A stretch of DNA of 64,000 bases, from positions 186,001 to 250,000 of the forward strand of contig NZ_LMZQ01000005.1 of assembly GCF_001442625.1 (NCBI RefSeq), written 5' to 3'. Below, one piece after another: positions 44,001 through 52,055 of the stretch. The first letter of the stretch is position 1; every line of letters begins with the position of its first letter. Both the position numbers and the translations under genes were made by a program. Under the pieces are notes generated by a model, which searched no databases, was not told the origin of the DNA, and worked only from the letters and a program-made list of their open reading frames with translations. Origin of the DNA: Pedobacter ginsenosidimutans. GTDB lineage: Bacteria; Bacteroidota; Bacteroidia; Sphingobacteriales; Sphingobacteriaceae.

Positions 44001-44052
44001 TACTCCACCACAAGCAAGAACAATTACTTTCGGTGTAAACATTGGCTTATAA
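41044..44052 (+). CDS. SusC/RagA family TonB-linked outer-membrane transporter 3
   Basis: I start it at ATG 41044, directly after an in-frame TTG. The 1002-residue protein has a signal peptide (SFAFAQ, about residue 20), a carboxypeptidase-like domain (about 22-95; KVISGKVTSASGPIPGVS), the TonB-box region LSDVVVVGYGTQNRRDVT, the plug (LQGKAPGVFINSSSGK, FVIDGVPIV) and a barrel ending in FGVNIGL. It forms a pair with SusD3 11 bases downstream. No enzyme genes and no LacI operator accompany it, so the ligand is unknown. Confidence 0.95.
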   Translation: MKKLLLCMILSLSVISFAFAQGKVISGKVTSASGPIPGVSVFVKGSPSTGTQSDATGAFKLTVSEDAKTLVFSFIGFKTKEVPITGQSVIVSLDEENNTLSDVVVVGYGTQNRRDVTGSIAKVTAADLKDKPLTTIESALQGKAPGVFINSSSGKLGQALQIRVRGISSISASNQPLFVIDGVPIVSEALGTYTEADNPLAAISPDDIESMEVLKDAASAAIYGARGSNGVVLITTKKGKQGRTNIDFGYYAGFSDPTKKGDFLNADQYRQLLDASFKYNNYDDGDYANAAEMWKDYTGTDDWTSNNNTNWVNEAFRKGHTQQYSLNINGGDAKTRFMLSGNYNNNDGIIVSNRYVRTGGRLSLDHTVSKILDVGGSVNISKVDNYRIPTDNAFSNPLQLNALPPIQPVRDASGQLNGSTVYYNSLIDYENGKNLSTTYRTFANAYASLKITPDLVFRSEYGFDFNNLEEEQFLGSKTQDGGSTGGSSTDYMAKSINFNTNNTLNYTKTFNEKHNLNVLAGFAFQDTKFRFSSVTGTTLPSDNFTKIASAAIISAGTSSETRHTFVSYLARVNYKYEEKYLLSASIRTDGSSRFGVNNRYGTFPAVSAGWIINQEEFLKSSSWLSLLKLRGSYGLTGNAEIGDFASRNLYRGVNYAGVGGTRPSQLGDPNLSWENTTNYNIGLDFGFFSDRISGTVEYYKKKTTDLLLNAPIAATNGFSSITRNIGDMQNKGFEFSLNTRNFVGEFKWSTSFNISFNKNKVLRLVDDQPIYPGGRFLGRVSVGEPLGYFYGKAYAGVDPANGDALYYVDASRTKTTNDYAAAENQKLGDPNPKFFGGFGNHFSFKNFDLDIQSQFVSGNDIYNMAGVFQSANGDYFDNQTIDQLNYWTPTNTNTPIPQPRFGEGNGTSPSSRWIQDGSYLRIKSVTFGYNIPKAFINKYKLQNVRIYASALNLFTITGYKGYDPEVNTPSGGSLQSDNIQLGHDFYTPPQARTITFGVNIGL

Positions 44053-44063
44053 AAACATTAGAT

Positions 44064-45431
44064 ATGAAAAATTATAAAAATATATTAGCTGCATTTCTTA
44101 TTGTTCTAAGCGCATCTGGCTGTAAAAAACAATTAGAAATAGATCCTAAACAAAATATAGATGCCAGTGTGGCATTAAATAATACTGCAGATGTGCAAAA
44201 CGCATTAATTGGTGCATATACTTTCTTAGCAACTGGCGATCTGTACGGGACAAACCTCGTTTTTCTACCCGATCTTTATGCCAGTGATGATTACTTAACT
44301 TGGAGAGGAAGTTTTACTACTTACCGCAACATTGCTAGCAAAGCTATTGTATCAAACAATGCTGATGTAACCAGAACATGGATAACTGCCTATAGTACAA
44401 TTAATACTGCGAATATTGTACTTTCTGCATTAAATGTAGTAAGTGATGCCAATACAAAAAGTATAATAGAAGGTAAAGCTTTATTTATTAGAGGGATTAT
44501 GCATTTTGAGTTGGTAAGATTATACGCACTACCTTACGATGCATCAGGTACTAACACAAATTTAGGCGTTCCTATTATTACAAAGGCAGTAAAAACCATA
44601 GATAATGTAACGAACAGTGTTGCAAGAAATACGGTTGCAGAAGTTTATACGGCTGTAGAAAATGATTTAAAATCGGCCATTACAAAATTGGCTACAGTTG
44701 ATGATCAATATGCTGCCAAAGCTTTTTTGGCAAGGGTTTATCTGCAAGAGGGTAAATATGCTTTAGCAAGGGATATGGCCAATGATATTATTACCAATAG
44801 CCCATATCATTTAATTACAAATTCTCTTGAAGCACCTTTCAGAACCAAAAATTCGAGTGAGGGGATTTTCGAAATCAAACAGAACGAACAAAGTAACGCA
44901 GGAACATCTAACGATGGCTTGGCAACTTTTTATGCCAGTTATCAAAATGCTACGGGTGGAGATGTTGGTAGGGCTGATGCATTAGTAAATACCATATTTT
45001 ACGATTCGTTCGAAACTGGTGATAAAAGACAAACAGAAATGATTTATGATGGTACAGGTGCCAGAACAGGTCTTTTTACCAAAAAATGGTACAGCTTTTA
45101 TGATAATATTCCTGTTTGTAGAATTACCGAACAATATTTAATACGCGCTGAGTGCAATTTTAGATTGGGGACAAGCGTCGGTGCTACCCCTGCAAGCGAT
45201 ATCAATACTTTAAGAACAAGGGCTGGATTAGGTGACGTTGTGCCAACATTAACAATTATCTTAAACGAACGCGAAAAGGAGTTAGATTATGAAGGTTTTA
45301 GGCTTCATGATTATAAACGCACTAAACGTTCTATCGGAACCTTTGCCTATGACGATCCTAAATTGGTTTTCCCAATTCCAGACCGTGAAATAAATGTGAA
45401 TAAAGCTTTAAAGCAAAACCCAGGTTATTAG
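44064..45431 (+). CDS. SusD/RagB family outer-membrane glycan-binding lipoprotein 3
   Basis: A 455-residue lipoprotein (lipobox SASGC, Cys near residue 20), shorter than the other two SusD proteins here. Recognisable features are KQLEIDPKQNIDASVAL at the N-terminus, the helix with KALFIRGIMHFELVRLYALP, and the C-terminal LNEREKELDYEGFRLHDYKR ending in NPGY. It partners SusC3. The pair is a compact two-gene operon ended by the bidirectional terminator at 45450-45485. Confidence 0.95.
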   Translation: MKNYKNILAAFLIVLSASGCKKQLEIDPKQNIDASVALNNTADVQNALIGAYTFLATGDLYGTNLVFLPDLYASDDYLTWRGSFTTYRNIASKAIVSNNADVTRTWITAYSTINTANIVLSALNVVSDANTKSIIEGKALFIRGIMHFELVRLYALPYDASGTNTNLGVPIITKAVKTIDNVTNSVARNTVAEVYTAVENDLKSAITKLATVDDQYAAKAFLARVYLQEGKYALARDMANDIITNSPYHLITNSLEAPFRTKNSSEGIFEIKQNEQSNAGTSNDGLATFYASYQNATGGDVGRADALVNTIFYDSFETGDKRQTEMIYDGTGARTGLFTKKWYSFYDNIPVCRITEQYLIRAECNFRLGTSVGATPASDINTLRTRAGLGDVVPTLTIILNEREKELDYEGFRLHDYKRTKRSIGTFAYDDPKLVFPIPDREINVNKALKQNPGY

Positions 45432-45449
45432 AAATGTAGCATTATAACA

Positions 45450-45485
45450 GAAATGCCCCAAAAATTTCGGGGGCATTTCTTTTTC
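45450..45485. terminator. Bidirectional terminator between susD3 and acs
   Basis: GAAATGCCCC (45450-45459) and GGGGCATTTC (45470-45479) form a perfect 10-bp stem with a T-run on the plus strand. It also closes the convergent acs gene, which has AT-rich sequence on its side. Confidence 0.88.
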
Positions 45486-45497
45486 TTAAAATTATGG

Positions 45498-47393
45498 TTA
45501 AAGCTTTTTGGCTGCTGCTATAATCTCTTCTACTACGCCTGGATCGAGCAACGTAGAAGTATCGCCTAAATTAGTTGTATCCCCTTCGGCAATTTTACGC
45601 AGAATTCTACGCATAATTTTGCCCGAGCGTGTTTTGGGTAAACCAGAAACAAACAATATTTTATCAGGCTTGGCAATCGCCCCAATTACACGGGTAACCG
45701 TTTGTAAAATATCTTTTTTAGATAATTCTGCTTCGCCATGCATTTCAGGGTAAATTACAAAAGCATAAATACCCTGGCCTTTTACATCATGCGGATAACC
45801 CACAACTGCACTTTCTACCACACCGGCATGCATATTAATCGCATTTTCTACCTCAGCGGTACCAATTCTATGTCCAGAAACGTTTAACACATCATCAACT
45901 CGACCTGTGATTCGATAATAACCATCTTCATCACGTAAACAGCCGTCGCCCGTAAAATATAAATTCTCGTAAGTAGAGAAATAAGTCTGTTTGCAGCGCT
46001 CGTGATCGCCATAAGTGGTACGCAACATACCCGGCCAAGGGAATTTGATACAAAGATTTCCCATTACGCCATTCCCTTCAATTTCATTACCATTTTCATC
46101 CACCAAAATCGGTTGAATACCCGGCAAAGGCAATGTGGCAAAGCTAGGTTTGGTTGGTGTTACCGTAGCAATGGGCGAAATCATAATGCCCCCCGTTTCT
46201 GTCTGCCACCAGGTATCAACAATAGGCGCTTTACCGTGCCCGATTTTCTCATCGAACCAATGCCATGCTTCTTCGTTGATCGGCTCTCCTACCGAGCCTA
46301 AAACGCGGATTGAGCTTAAATCTTTGCCGTTTAATGGATCTTCACCATAACTCATTAAAGAGCGGATAGCCGTTGGAGCTGTGTATAAAGTATTCACCTT
46401 GTGTTTTTCTACAATATCCCAAAAACGTGATGGTGTAGGATAAGTAGGAATCCCTTCAAAAAGAACCGAAGTAGCACCTTGCGAAAGCGGCCCGTAAACA
46501 ATATAAGAGTGACCGGTAATCCAGCCGATATCTGCTGTACAAAAATAAACCTCGCCAGGCTGATAGTTAAATACATTCGAAAAAGTATAACCCGCATAAA
46601 CCATATAACCGCCACAGGTATGCACCACACCTTTGGGTTTGCCGGTAGAACCAGATGTGTAGAGAATAAACAGCATATCTTCTGCATCCATTTCTTCTGC
46701 TTCGCAGATATCGTTTACGTGTTTAACCTCATCTTCCCACCATACGTCCCTGCCTTTCAACATCGAAACAGGTGTACGGATATGGGTTAACACGATACAT
46801 TTTTCAACGGTTGGGCAACCAATTAAGGCATCGTCAATTACATCTTTTAAAGGAATCTGTTTATTGCCACGATAAGAACCATCTGCCGTAATCACTACTT
46901 TACATTGCGAATCGTTAATCCTGTCGGCAATAGATTTAGCAGAAAATCCACCAAAAATAACGGAGTGAACGGCACCAATCCTGGCACAGGCCAAAACAGC
47001 AATAGCCAGTTCCGGCACCATAGGCATATAGATACAAATACGGTCGCCTTTTTTTGCGCCGTTACGTTTTAAAACATTGGCAAAACGGCAAACGCGTTCG
47101 TGCAACATTTTATAAGTATAAGTAACACTTTCTTCTTCAGGATTATTAGGTTCCCAAACAATAGCAGGTTTATCGCCATTGGTAGCCAAGTGCCGATCTA
47201 AACAATTTTCGGTAATATTAAGTTTAGCGCCTTCGAACCACTTGATATTTGGTTCGTTAAAGTTCCAGGATAATACCTTGAACCAAGGTTTGCGCCATTG
47301 AAAGTTTTGCGCTACTTCGCCCCAAAACTGCTCTGGGTTTTCTACGCTTTTCTTATAATCTTCTTCGTATTGCTTAAAAGATGTAATTTGCAT
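45498..47393 (-). CDS. acs: Acetyl-CoA synthetase
   Basis: A 631-residue AMP-forming acetate-CoA ligase. The adenylation motif LYTSGSTGKPKGVVHT, the GEPINEEAWHWF block, the WWQTETGG motif and YFTGDGCLRDEDGYY hinge region are all present. The C-terminal RSGKIMRRILRKI holds Lys592, the lysine that is regulated by acetylation in well-studied Acs enzymes. It activates acetate for the TCA cycle, so it fits functionally with the aconitases further on. A perfect palindrome lies about 84 bases upstream of the start. Confidence 0.97.
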   Translation of the reverse strand: MQITSFKQYEEDYKKSVENPEQFWGEVAQNFQWRKPWFKVLSWNFNEPNIKWFEGAKLNITENCLDRHLATNGDKPAIVWEPNNPEEESVTYTYKMLHERVCRFANVLKRNGAKKGDRICIYMPMVPELAIAVLACARIGAVHSVIFGGFSAKSIADRINDSQCKVVITADGSYRGNKQIPLKDVIDDALIGCPTVEKCIVLTHIRTPVSMLKGRDVWWEDEVKHVNDICEAEEMDAEDMLFILYTSGSTGKPKGVVHTCGGYMVYAGYTFSNVFNYQPGEVYFCTADIGWITGHSYIVYGPLSQGATSVLFEGIPTYPTPSRFWDIVEKHKVNTLYTAPTAIRSLMSYGEDPLNGKDLSSIRVLGSVGEPINEEAWHWFDEKIGHGKAPIVDTWWQTETGGIMISPIATVTPTKPSFATLPLPGIQPILVDENGNEIEGNGVMGNLCIKFPWPGMLRTTYGDHERCKQTYFSTYENLYFTGDGCLRDEDGYYRITGRVDDVLNVSGHRIGTAEVENAINMHAGVVESAVVGYPHDVKGQGIYAFVIYPEMHGEAELSKKDILQTVTRVIGAIAKPDKILFVSGLPKTRSGKIMRRILRKIAEGDTTNLGDTSTLLDPGVVEEIIAAAKKL

Positions 47394-47476
47394 TGCTCGT
47401 TCTATATTTTGGATTAGTGGGGCTAATTTAAATAAATAATAATAAGGAAAAATAGTCTAATCGTATCAAAATGAAT

Positions 47477-47490
47477 ATCAAACGTTTGAT
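47477..47490. promoter_or_regulatory. Perfect 14-bp palindrome upstream of acs
   Basis: ATCAAACGTTTGAT is a perfect inverted repeat 83 bases before the acs start. Its AAACGTTT core is like that of the LacI-type sites, but the flanks differ (TC/GA instead of TA/TA), suggesting another LacI-family member. Confidence 0.45.
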
Positions 47491-47680
47491 CCGGAATATT
47501 TATTTTAATATATGTAATATATGAAGATTTTAATATTTGGCGTTTACAAACCTTTTCAGCCTATAAATATTAATTACAAAAATATTTAGCTGTACTATTG
47601 CTGTTTACAATTATTATTCAGATATTTGCACACTCTTAAAAAAATTAAGCGGACGATATTAACAACTATATTTACAAGTC

Positions 47681-47914
47681 ATGTCAAGAGTTTGTGATTT
47701 AACAGGAAAAAAAGCAATGGTAGGTAACAACGTTTCTCACTCAAACGTTAAAACCAAACGCAAATTTTACCCAAACCTACAACTTCAGAAATTTTATATT
47801 CCTGAAGAAAACCGTTGGATTACGTTGAAAGTTTCTACTTCAGCGATTAAAACCATCAATAAAGTGGGCATTAGCGAAGCAATTAACCGTTTCGTAAAAA
47901 AAGGATTTTTGTAA
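47681..47914 (+). CDS. rpmB: 50S ribosomal protein L28
   Basis: A 77-residue basic protein starting [20 protein letters not shown], the standard bL28 N-terminus, followed by [13 protein letters not shown]. Length is normal. It opens the rpmB-rpmG-DUF4295 operon that is followed by ftsY in Bacteroidetes. Confidence 0.98.
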   Translation: MSRVCDLTGKKAMVGNNVSHSNVKTKRKFYPNLQLQKFYIPEENRWITLKVSTSAIKTINKVGISEAINRFVKKGFL

Positions 47915-47958
47915 AAAACATTAACTGTTGAGATTAACAGTTTTCAATTTATATTAAA

Positions 47959-48141
47959 ATGGCAAAAAAAGGTAACAGAGTTCAGGTTATTTTAGAATGT
48001 ACTGAACATAAAGAAAGTGGCATGCCAGGTATGTCTAGATATATTTCTACCAAAAACCGTAAAAACACTACTGAGAGATTAGAATTGAAAAAATTCAATC
48101 CGGTATTGAGAAAAGTAACCGTACATAAAGAAATTAAATAG
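47959..48141 (+). CDS. rpmG: 50S ribosomal protein L33
   Basis: A 60-residue basic protein starting [17 protein letters not shown], with the [17 protein letters not shown] core of bL33. Cysteines of the zinc-binding form are not all present: one Cys (in LECTEH) is seen, so this is the zinc-independent form. It lies 44 bases after rpmB. Confidence 0.98.
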   Translation: MAKKGNRVQVILECTEHKESGMPGMSRYISTKNRKNTTERLELKKFNPVLRKVTVHKEIK

Positions 48142-48239
48142 GTTAAGAATAAAAGACCAAAGCTTAAAGACTAAAGCATTTTGCAAGTCTCAAATCTAAT
48201 GTCTGATATCTCAAACCTAATAATTAAAATTATAAGAAC

Positions 48240-48395
48240 ATGGCAAAGAAAGTAGTTGCAACCCTTAAAACAGGTACAGGTAAAGAATATTCGAAAGTAA
48301 TTACAATGGTAAAATCACCAAAAACCGGTGCTTACTCATTCAAAGAACTTATCGTACACAACGACCACGTAAAAGATGCTATTGCATCTAAATAA
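48240..48395 (+). CDS. DUF4295 protein, small basic ribosome-associated candidate
   Basis: A 51-residue reading frame starting MAKKVVATLKTGTGKEYSKV and ending in AIASK. It is conserved next to L28 and L33 in this phylum as DUF4295. The basic composition and position make it a likely ribosomal component; I recall an extra Bacteroidetes-specific large-subunit protein (bL38) reported from Flavobacterium ribosomes and think this may be it, but I could not check. The spacer from rpmG includes a low-complexity stretch with near-repeats of CTCAAATCTAAT. Confidence 0.85.
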   Translation: MAKKVVATLKTGTGKEYSKVITMVKSPKTGAYSFKELIVHNDHVKDAIASK

Positions 48396-48425
48396 GGTTA
48401 ATATTTTTTAATATTAAAAATATTA

Positions 48426-48460
48426 AAGGCCGTTCCGTTTTAACCGGAAGGGCTTTTTTT
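48426..48460 (+). terminator. Terminator of the L28-L33-DUF4295 operon, just before ftsY
   Basis: A stem of 5 bp plus 6 bp (one G-T) with one mismatch (48426-48437 with 445-456 of the same thousand), followed by seven T. The ftsY start codon lies only 20 bases further on, so ftsY depends on readthrough or on a promoter inside this stretch. Confidence 0.7.
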
Positions 48461-48479
48461 GTTATATAAAAATTTAGAT

Positions 48480-49442
48480 ATGGGTTTATTCGATTTTTTC
48501 AAAAAGAAAGAAACTGCACCTGAAGCTCAGGAAGCACTGGATAAAGGTTTAGAGAAAACTAAAGACGGTTTCTTTAATAAAATTACCAAAGCTGTAGCAG
48601 GAAAATCTTCTGTTGATGATGAAGTGCTCGATAATCTGGAAGAAGTTTTGGTTACTTCTGATGTTGGTGTAAGTACTACATTAAAAATTATCAAACGTAT
48701 CGAAGAACGTGTTGCCAAAGATAAATACCTCAATACCTCAGAACTAAATTTTATCCTGCGTGATGAAATCCAGTTACTTTTATCCGAAAACAACAGTAAC
48801 GATTTCCGTCAGTTCGAATATGGCGATCATAAACCTTATGTAATTATGGTGGTTGGCGTAAATGGTGTGGGTAAAACCACTACTATCGGAAAGCTGGCGC
48901 ATAAACTTAAAGAATCGGGACTTAAGGTAGTATTAGGTGCTGCCGATACCTTTAGAGCTGCGGCCGTTGACCAGATTAAACTTTGGGGCGAACGCGTTGG
49001 CGTGAGGGTTGTGGCACAGGCTATGGGTTCTGATCCTGCTTCAGTTGCTTTTGATACCTTACAGTCGGCTGTTGCTAACGACGAAGATGTAGTGATTATT
49101 GATACTGCCGGACGTTTACACAACAAAATCGGTTTGATGAACGAGTTGGGTAAAATTAAACAGGTGATGCAAAAGGTAGTGCCAGGTGCACCGCACGAAA
49201 TTTTATTGGTATTGGATGCCTCGACCGGACAAAATGCCTTTGAACAGTGCAAACAGTTTACCGAAGCTACTGATGTTAATGCATTGGCCATTACAAAATT
49301 AGACGGAACAGCAAAAGGCGGTGTCGTAATCGGAATTTCAGATCAGTTCAGGATTCCTGTTAAATATATTGGTGTAGGAGAAAAAATTGGCGACTTACAG
49401 CTTTTTGATAAGAAAGAGTTTGTGAATAGTTTGTTTAAATAA
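48480..49442 (+). CDS. ftsY: Signal recognition particle receptor FtsY
   Basis: I start it at ATG 48480 (320 residues, MGLFDFFKKKE), the usual amphipathic start; a TTG seven codons upstream lies within the terminator tail. Residues about 30-110 are the helical N domain; the G domain carries GVNGVGKTTT (127-136), DTFRAAAVDQ, DTAGRLHNK and TKLDGTAKGG. FtsY is the membrane-side SRP GTPase that delivers nascent membrane proteins to SecYEG. The acidic A domain of E. coli FtsY is absent, as in many bacteria. Confidence 0.97.
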   Translation: MGLFDFFKKKETAPEAQEALDKGLEKTKDGFFNKITKAVAGKSSVDDEVLDNLEEVLVTSDVGVSTTLKIIKRIEERVAKDKYLNTSELNFILRDEIQLLLSENNSNDFRQFEYGDHKPYVIMVVGVNGVGKTTTIGKLAHKLKESGLKVVLGAADTFRAAAVDQIKLWGERVGVRVVAQAMGSDPASVAFDTLQSAVANDEDVVIIDTAGRLHNKIGLMNELGKIKQVMQKVVPGAPHEILLVLDASTGQNAFEQCKQFTEATDVNALAITKLDGTAKGGVVIGISDQFRIPVKYIGVGEKIGDLQLFDKKEFVNSLFK

Positions 49443-49470
49443 GCTAAATTTATAAATCAAATCATTATCG

Positions 49471-49536
49471 ACCGTCATGCTGAATTTATTTCAGCATCTG
49501 CCATTGAGATCCTGAAATGAATTCAGGATGACGACC
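49471..49536. repeat. Dispersed repeat with two hairpins between ftsY and rimO
   Basis: Two adjoining hairpins (ATGCTGAA/TTCAGCAT and ATCCTGAA/TTCAGGAT) lie between imperfect outer repeats of CGACCGTCAT and GGATGACGACCG. The ends share the GTCATCCTGA pattern of the other repeats in the window. Confidence 0.7.
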
Positions 49537-49593
49537 GCACCAACAAGACACAGACTACAAAAATGTTGTGTTTATAGAAAGATTAAGTGAAAG

Positions 49594-50925
49594 ATGAATA
49601 CCAAAATAGTAAGAAGTAAAAGCGCAATTAAACAACCCAAAATTAATGTAATTACATTAGGTTGTTCAAAAAACATATACGATTCGGAAGTATTGATGGG
49701 CCAGCTGCGTGGCAACAACTTAAATGTTGTGCACGAATCAGACAAGATGGGCAAAGATGATATCGTTGTAATTAACACCTGCGGTTTTATCGATAATGCT
49801 AAACAAGAATCAATCGATACCATTCTACAGTTCAGTGAACTAAAGGAAGCCGGTAAAATTGGCAAAGTAGTGGTTACAGGTTGTTTATCTGAACGTTACA
49901 AACCTGAACTGGAATCAGAAATTACCAATGTTGATGCCTTTTTCGGCACTAACGATCTGCAGAATATATTACATGAGTTGGGTGCGAATTACAAACACGA
50001 ACTTATTGGCGAACGTTTGCTAACCACCCCTTCTCATTTCGCTTATTTCAAAATTGCCGAAGGCTGTAACCGCCCATGTTCTTTCTGTGCCATCCCTTTA
50101 ATGCGTGGCAAACACTTGAGCAAACCAATGGAAGAATTGGTTAACGAGGCTAAAATACTAGCTAAAAACGGTACAAAAGAACTGATTTTAATTGCTCAGG
50201 ATCTTACCTATTATGGTTTGGACCTTTATGGTGTGCGCAAGTTAGATGAGTTGATGCGTCGTTTATCAGATGTTCCAGGAATCGAATGGATCCGTTTGCA
50301 ATACGCCTACCCATCTGGTTTCCCGATGGAAATTTTAGATGTCATGAACGAGCGCGATAACATCTGCAAATACCTGGATATGCCATTACAGCACATTACC
50401 GATAATATGTTGAAATCGATGCGCCGTGGTACCACCAAACAAAAAACCATAGATTTAGTCAATCAGATCCGTGATAAAGTGCCAAACATCGCCATGCGTA
50501 CTACTTTAATTTGTGGCTACCCTGGCGAAACCGAACACGATTTTGAAGAAATGAAGGAGTGGGTTGCCGAAACCAAATTCGATCGTTTGGGTTGCTTTAC
50601 CTATTCTCATGAAGAAAAAACGCATGCACATACCTTAGTTGATGATATTCCGGACGAAGTAAAACAACAACGTGTAGATGATATTATGGAAATCCAGCAA
50701 GGTATTTCTTTCGATATTAATCAAGAAAAAGTAGGCAAAACCTTCAAGGTGCTAGTAGATAAAAAAGAAGGCGATTTCTTTGTAGGTAGAACCGAATTTG
50801 ATTCGCCTGAGGTTGACAATGAAGTTTTAATCGATGCGGCTACAGGTTATGCCGCTAACGGAAGCTTTGTTAATGTGAAGATAGACAGGGCTGAAGATTT
50901 CGATTTATACGGAACTATAGTTTAA
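49594..50925 (+). CDS. rimO: Ribosomal protein S12 methylthiotransferase RimO
   Basis: A 443-residue radical-SAM enzyme that adds a methylthio group to an Asp of ribosomal protein S12. The first cluster ligands are Cys24 (TLGCSKNIYDSE, the RimO rather than MiaB form), Cys63 and Cys97. The radical-SAM motif is Cys158-Cys162-Cys165 in EGCNRPCSFC. A C-terminal TRAM domain ends the protein (about 380-443). It follows ftsY after a repeat, the usual order in this phylum. Confidence 0.97.
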   Translation: MNTKIVRSKSAIKQPKINVITLGCSKNIYDSEVLMGQLRGNNLNVVHESDKMGKDDIVVINTCGFIDNAKQESIDTILQFSELKEAGKIGKVVVTGCLSERYKPELESEITNVDAFFGTNDLQNILHELGANYKHELIGERLLTTPSHFAYFKIAEGCNRPCSFCAIPLMRGKHLSKPMEELVNEAKILAKNGTKELILIAQDLTYYGLDLYGVRKLDELMRRLSDVPGIEWIRLQYAYPSGFPMEILDVMNERDNICKYLDMPLQHITDNMLKSMRRGTTKQKTIDLVNQIRDKVPNIAMRTTLICGYPGETEHDFEEMKEWVAETKFDRLGCFTYSHEEKTHAHTLVDDIPDEVKQQRVDDIMEIQQGISFDINQEKVGKTFKVLVDKKEGDFFVGRTEFDSPEVDNEVLIDAATGYAANGSFVNVKIDRAEDFDLYGTIV

Positions 50926-50941
50926 AAAAACACAAAATACG

Positions 50942-50980
50942 AAACCCCAAAAGCAGTGCTTTTGGGGTTTTTGTTTTTAT
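50942..50980 (+). terminator. Terminator of rimO
   Basis: AAACCCCAAAAG (50942-50953) and CTTTTGGGGTTT (50959-50970) form a perfect 12-bp stem with a 5-base loop and a T-rich tail. Confidence 0.9.
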
Positions 50981-51139
50981 AAACATTTAATTATTCGCTT
51001 TCCGCTGTAGCGAATACCATCACATCTTCGTTTAAAGAATAGAACCAGATACCGATGCACCAAACCAGATTGATGGCTAATTGCAATTAAACAGAAATCC
51101 TTTAAACCTTAAAAATTATAACTCAATAATTTAAGCTAA

Positions 51140-51640
51140 ATGAAAAAAATTCTATTTGTTCTCGTGCTCATTTTCATCACCAATTTAGGTTGCAAAAAAA
51201 TAACCAACGGCGGCGGACTATGTGCCTGCTCTCCTATAAGTTATGACACAAGCTTAGGCTTGGTGATTAAAAACAGTGCCGATGTGGATCTCCTTAACCC
51301 TAAAACTACAGGTTTTTTAGACAAGACCCAGATTCAGCTTTATTCTAAAGATGCCAGCAATGTAATTAAACAAATCAATTTCGACATTCGCCAGCCCTTT
51401 ACTTACACGAATAACTTAAAATTGGATTATTATCAACTTATTTCCTATGAAATAGGGCTTCAAGCCAAAAGCATAGATAATGCCTTTTATCTTAAACTGG
51501 GCGATAAGCTTTATGAGCTTAACCTAAAGGTGAATAATCGTGCGGTTGAAAAATTACTGATCGATAAAGTTGATGCTCCTAAAGAACTTCCGAATATTAA
51601 CAGTCAGTATTTAAATAGCATTTACACCTTAAAGATATAA
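51140..51640 (+). CDS. Lipoprotein of unknown function
   Basis: A 166-residue protein with a signal ending in a lipobox (ITNLGC, Cys near residue 18) followed by a short Gly-rich segment. The rest looks like an all-beta domain with a Cys pair (CAC) near the start. I recognise no family. It is a single-gene unit closed by the shared terminator at 51675-51705. Confidence 0.75.
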   Translation: MKKILFVLVLIFITNLGCKKITNGGGLCACSPISYDTSLGLVIKNSADVDLLNPKTTGFLDKTQIQLYSKDASNVIKQINFDIRQPFTYTNNLKLDYYQLISYEIGLQAKSIDNAFYLKLGDKLYELNLKVNNRAVEKLLIDKVDAPKELPNINSQYLNSIYTLKI

Positions 51641-51674
51641 GAGGAAAAGAATTTTAAATACAAATAAACGGCAT

Positions 51675-51705
51675 AAAAAAATCCCGATGACCTCGGGATT
51701 TTTTT
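51675..51705. terminator. Bidirectional terminator between convergent small genes
   Basis: AAAAAAATCCCGA (51675-51687) and TCGGGATTTTTTT (51693-51705) are perfect complements with a 5-base loop, giving T-runs on both strands. Confidence 0.92.
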
Positions 51706-51710
51706 ATATG

Positions 51711-52055
51711 TTATTTTTTAGACGCAGGCCTGTTTTTAATCTGACTAGGTTTTAACCAAATTTTAGCGCCTTTAGAGTTCACATAATATTTTTCATTTTT
51801 TGCATTGATATAAACATCTGATCCATCCGGTGCCATTTTGCCTTTCCAGGTTTTATCAGCAACTTTCGAACTGCCTTTTACTGCTACTTCGGCAGTTTTA
51901 TTACCTACAGATTTAGCACCTTTACTTATTGCTTTTCCGGTATGATCTAATGCTTTACCAACTTCAGTTTTTTTCTTTTCTTGAGCATTTACAGTTAAGG
52001 CTACACCTCCAAATAAGGCCAGCGTTAATAAACCCATTACTAATTTTCTTTTCAT
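51711..52055 (-). CDS. Small secreted basic protein of unknown function
   Basis: A 114-residue protein with a signal peptide ending near residue 25 (VNAQ). Residues about 27-66 are a Lys/Ala/Ser/Gly-rich, late-embryogenesis-like stretch (KAISKGAKSVGNKTAEVAVK); the last 40 residues form a small domain with DVYINAKNEKYYVNSKGAKIW, a pattern I have seen in short secreted Bacteroidetes proteins but cannot name. A stress or cell-envelope role is a guess. Confidence 0.7.
   Translation of the reverse strand: MKRKLVMGLLTLALFGGVALTVNAQEKKKTEVGKALDHTGKAISKGAKSVGNKTAEVAVKGSSKVADKTWKGKMAPDGSDVYINAKNEKYYVNSKGAKIWLKPSQIKNRPASKK

Noticed and set aside
47959..48395. A conserved riboswitch or ribosomal-protein leader in the rpmB-rpmG-DUF4295 spacers
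   Set aside because: The spacers are short, and the 98-base one before DUF4295 is low-complexity sequence without a stable structure that I could find.
48836..49291. 151-codon frame antisense to ftsY
   Set aside because: It overlaps the GTPase domain of ftsY completely, and its Ser/Thr/Ala-rich composition is that of a mirror frame.
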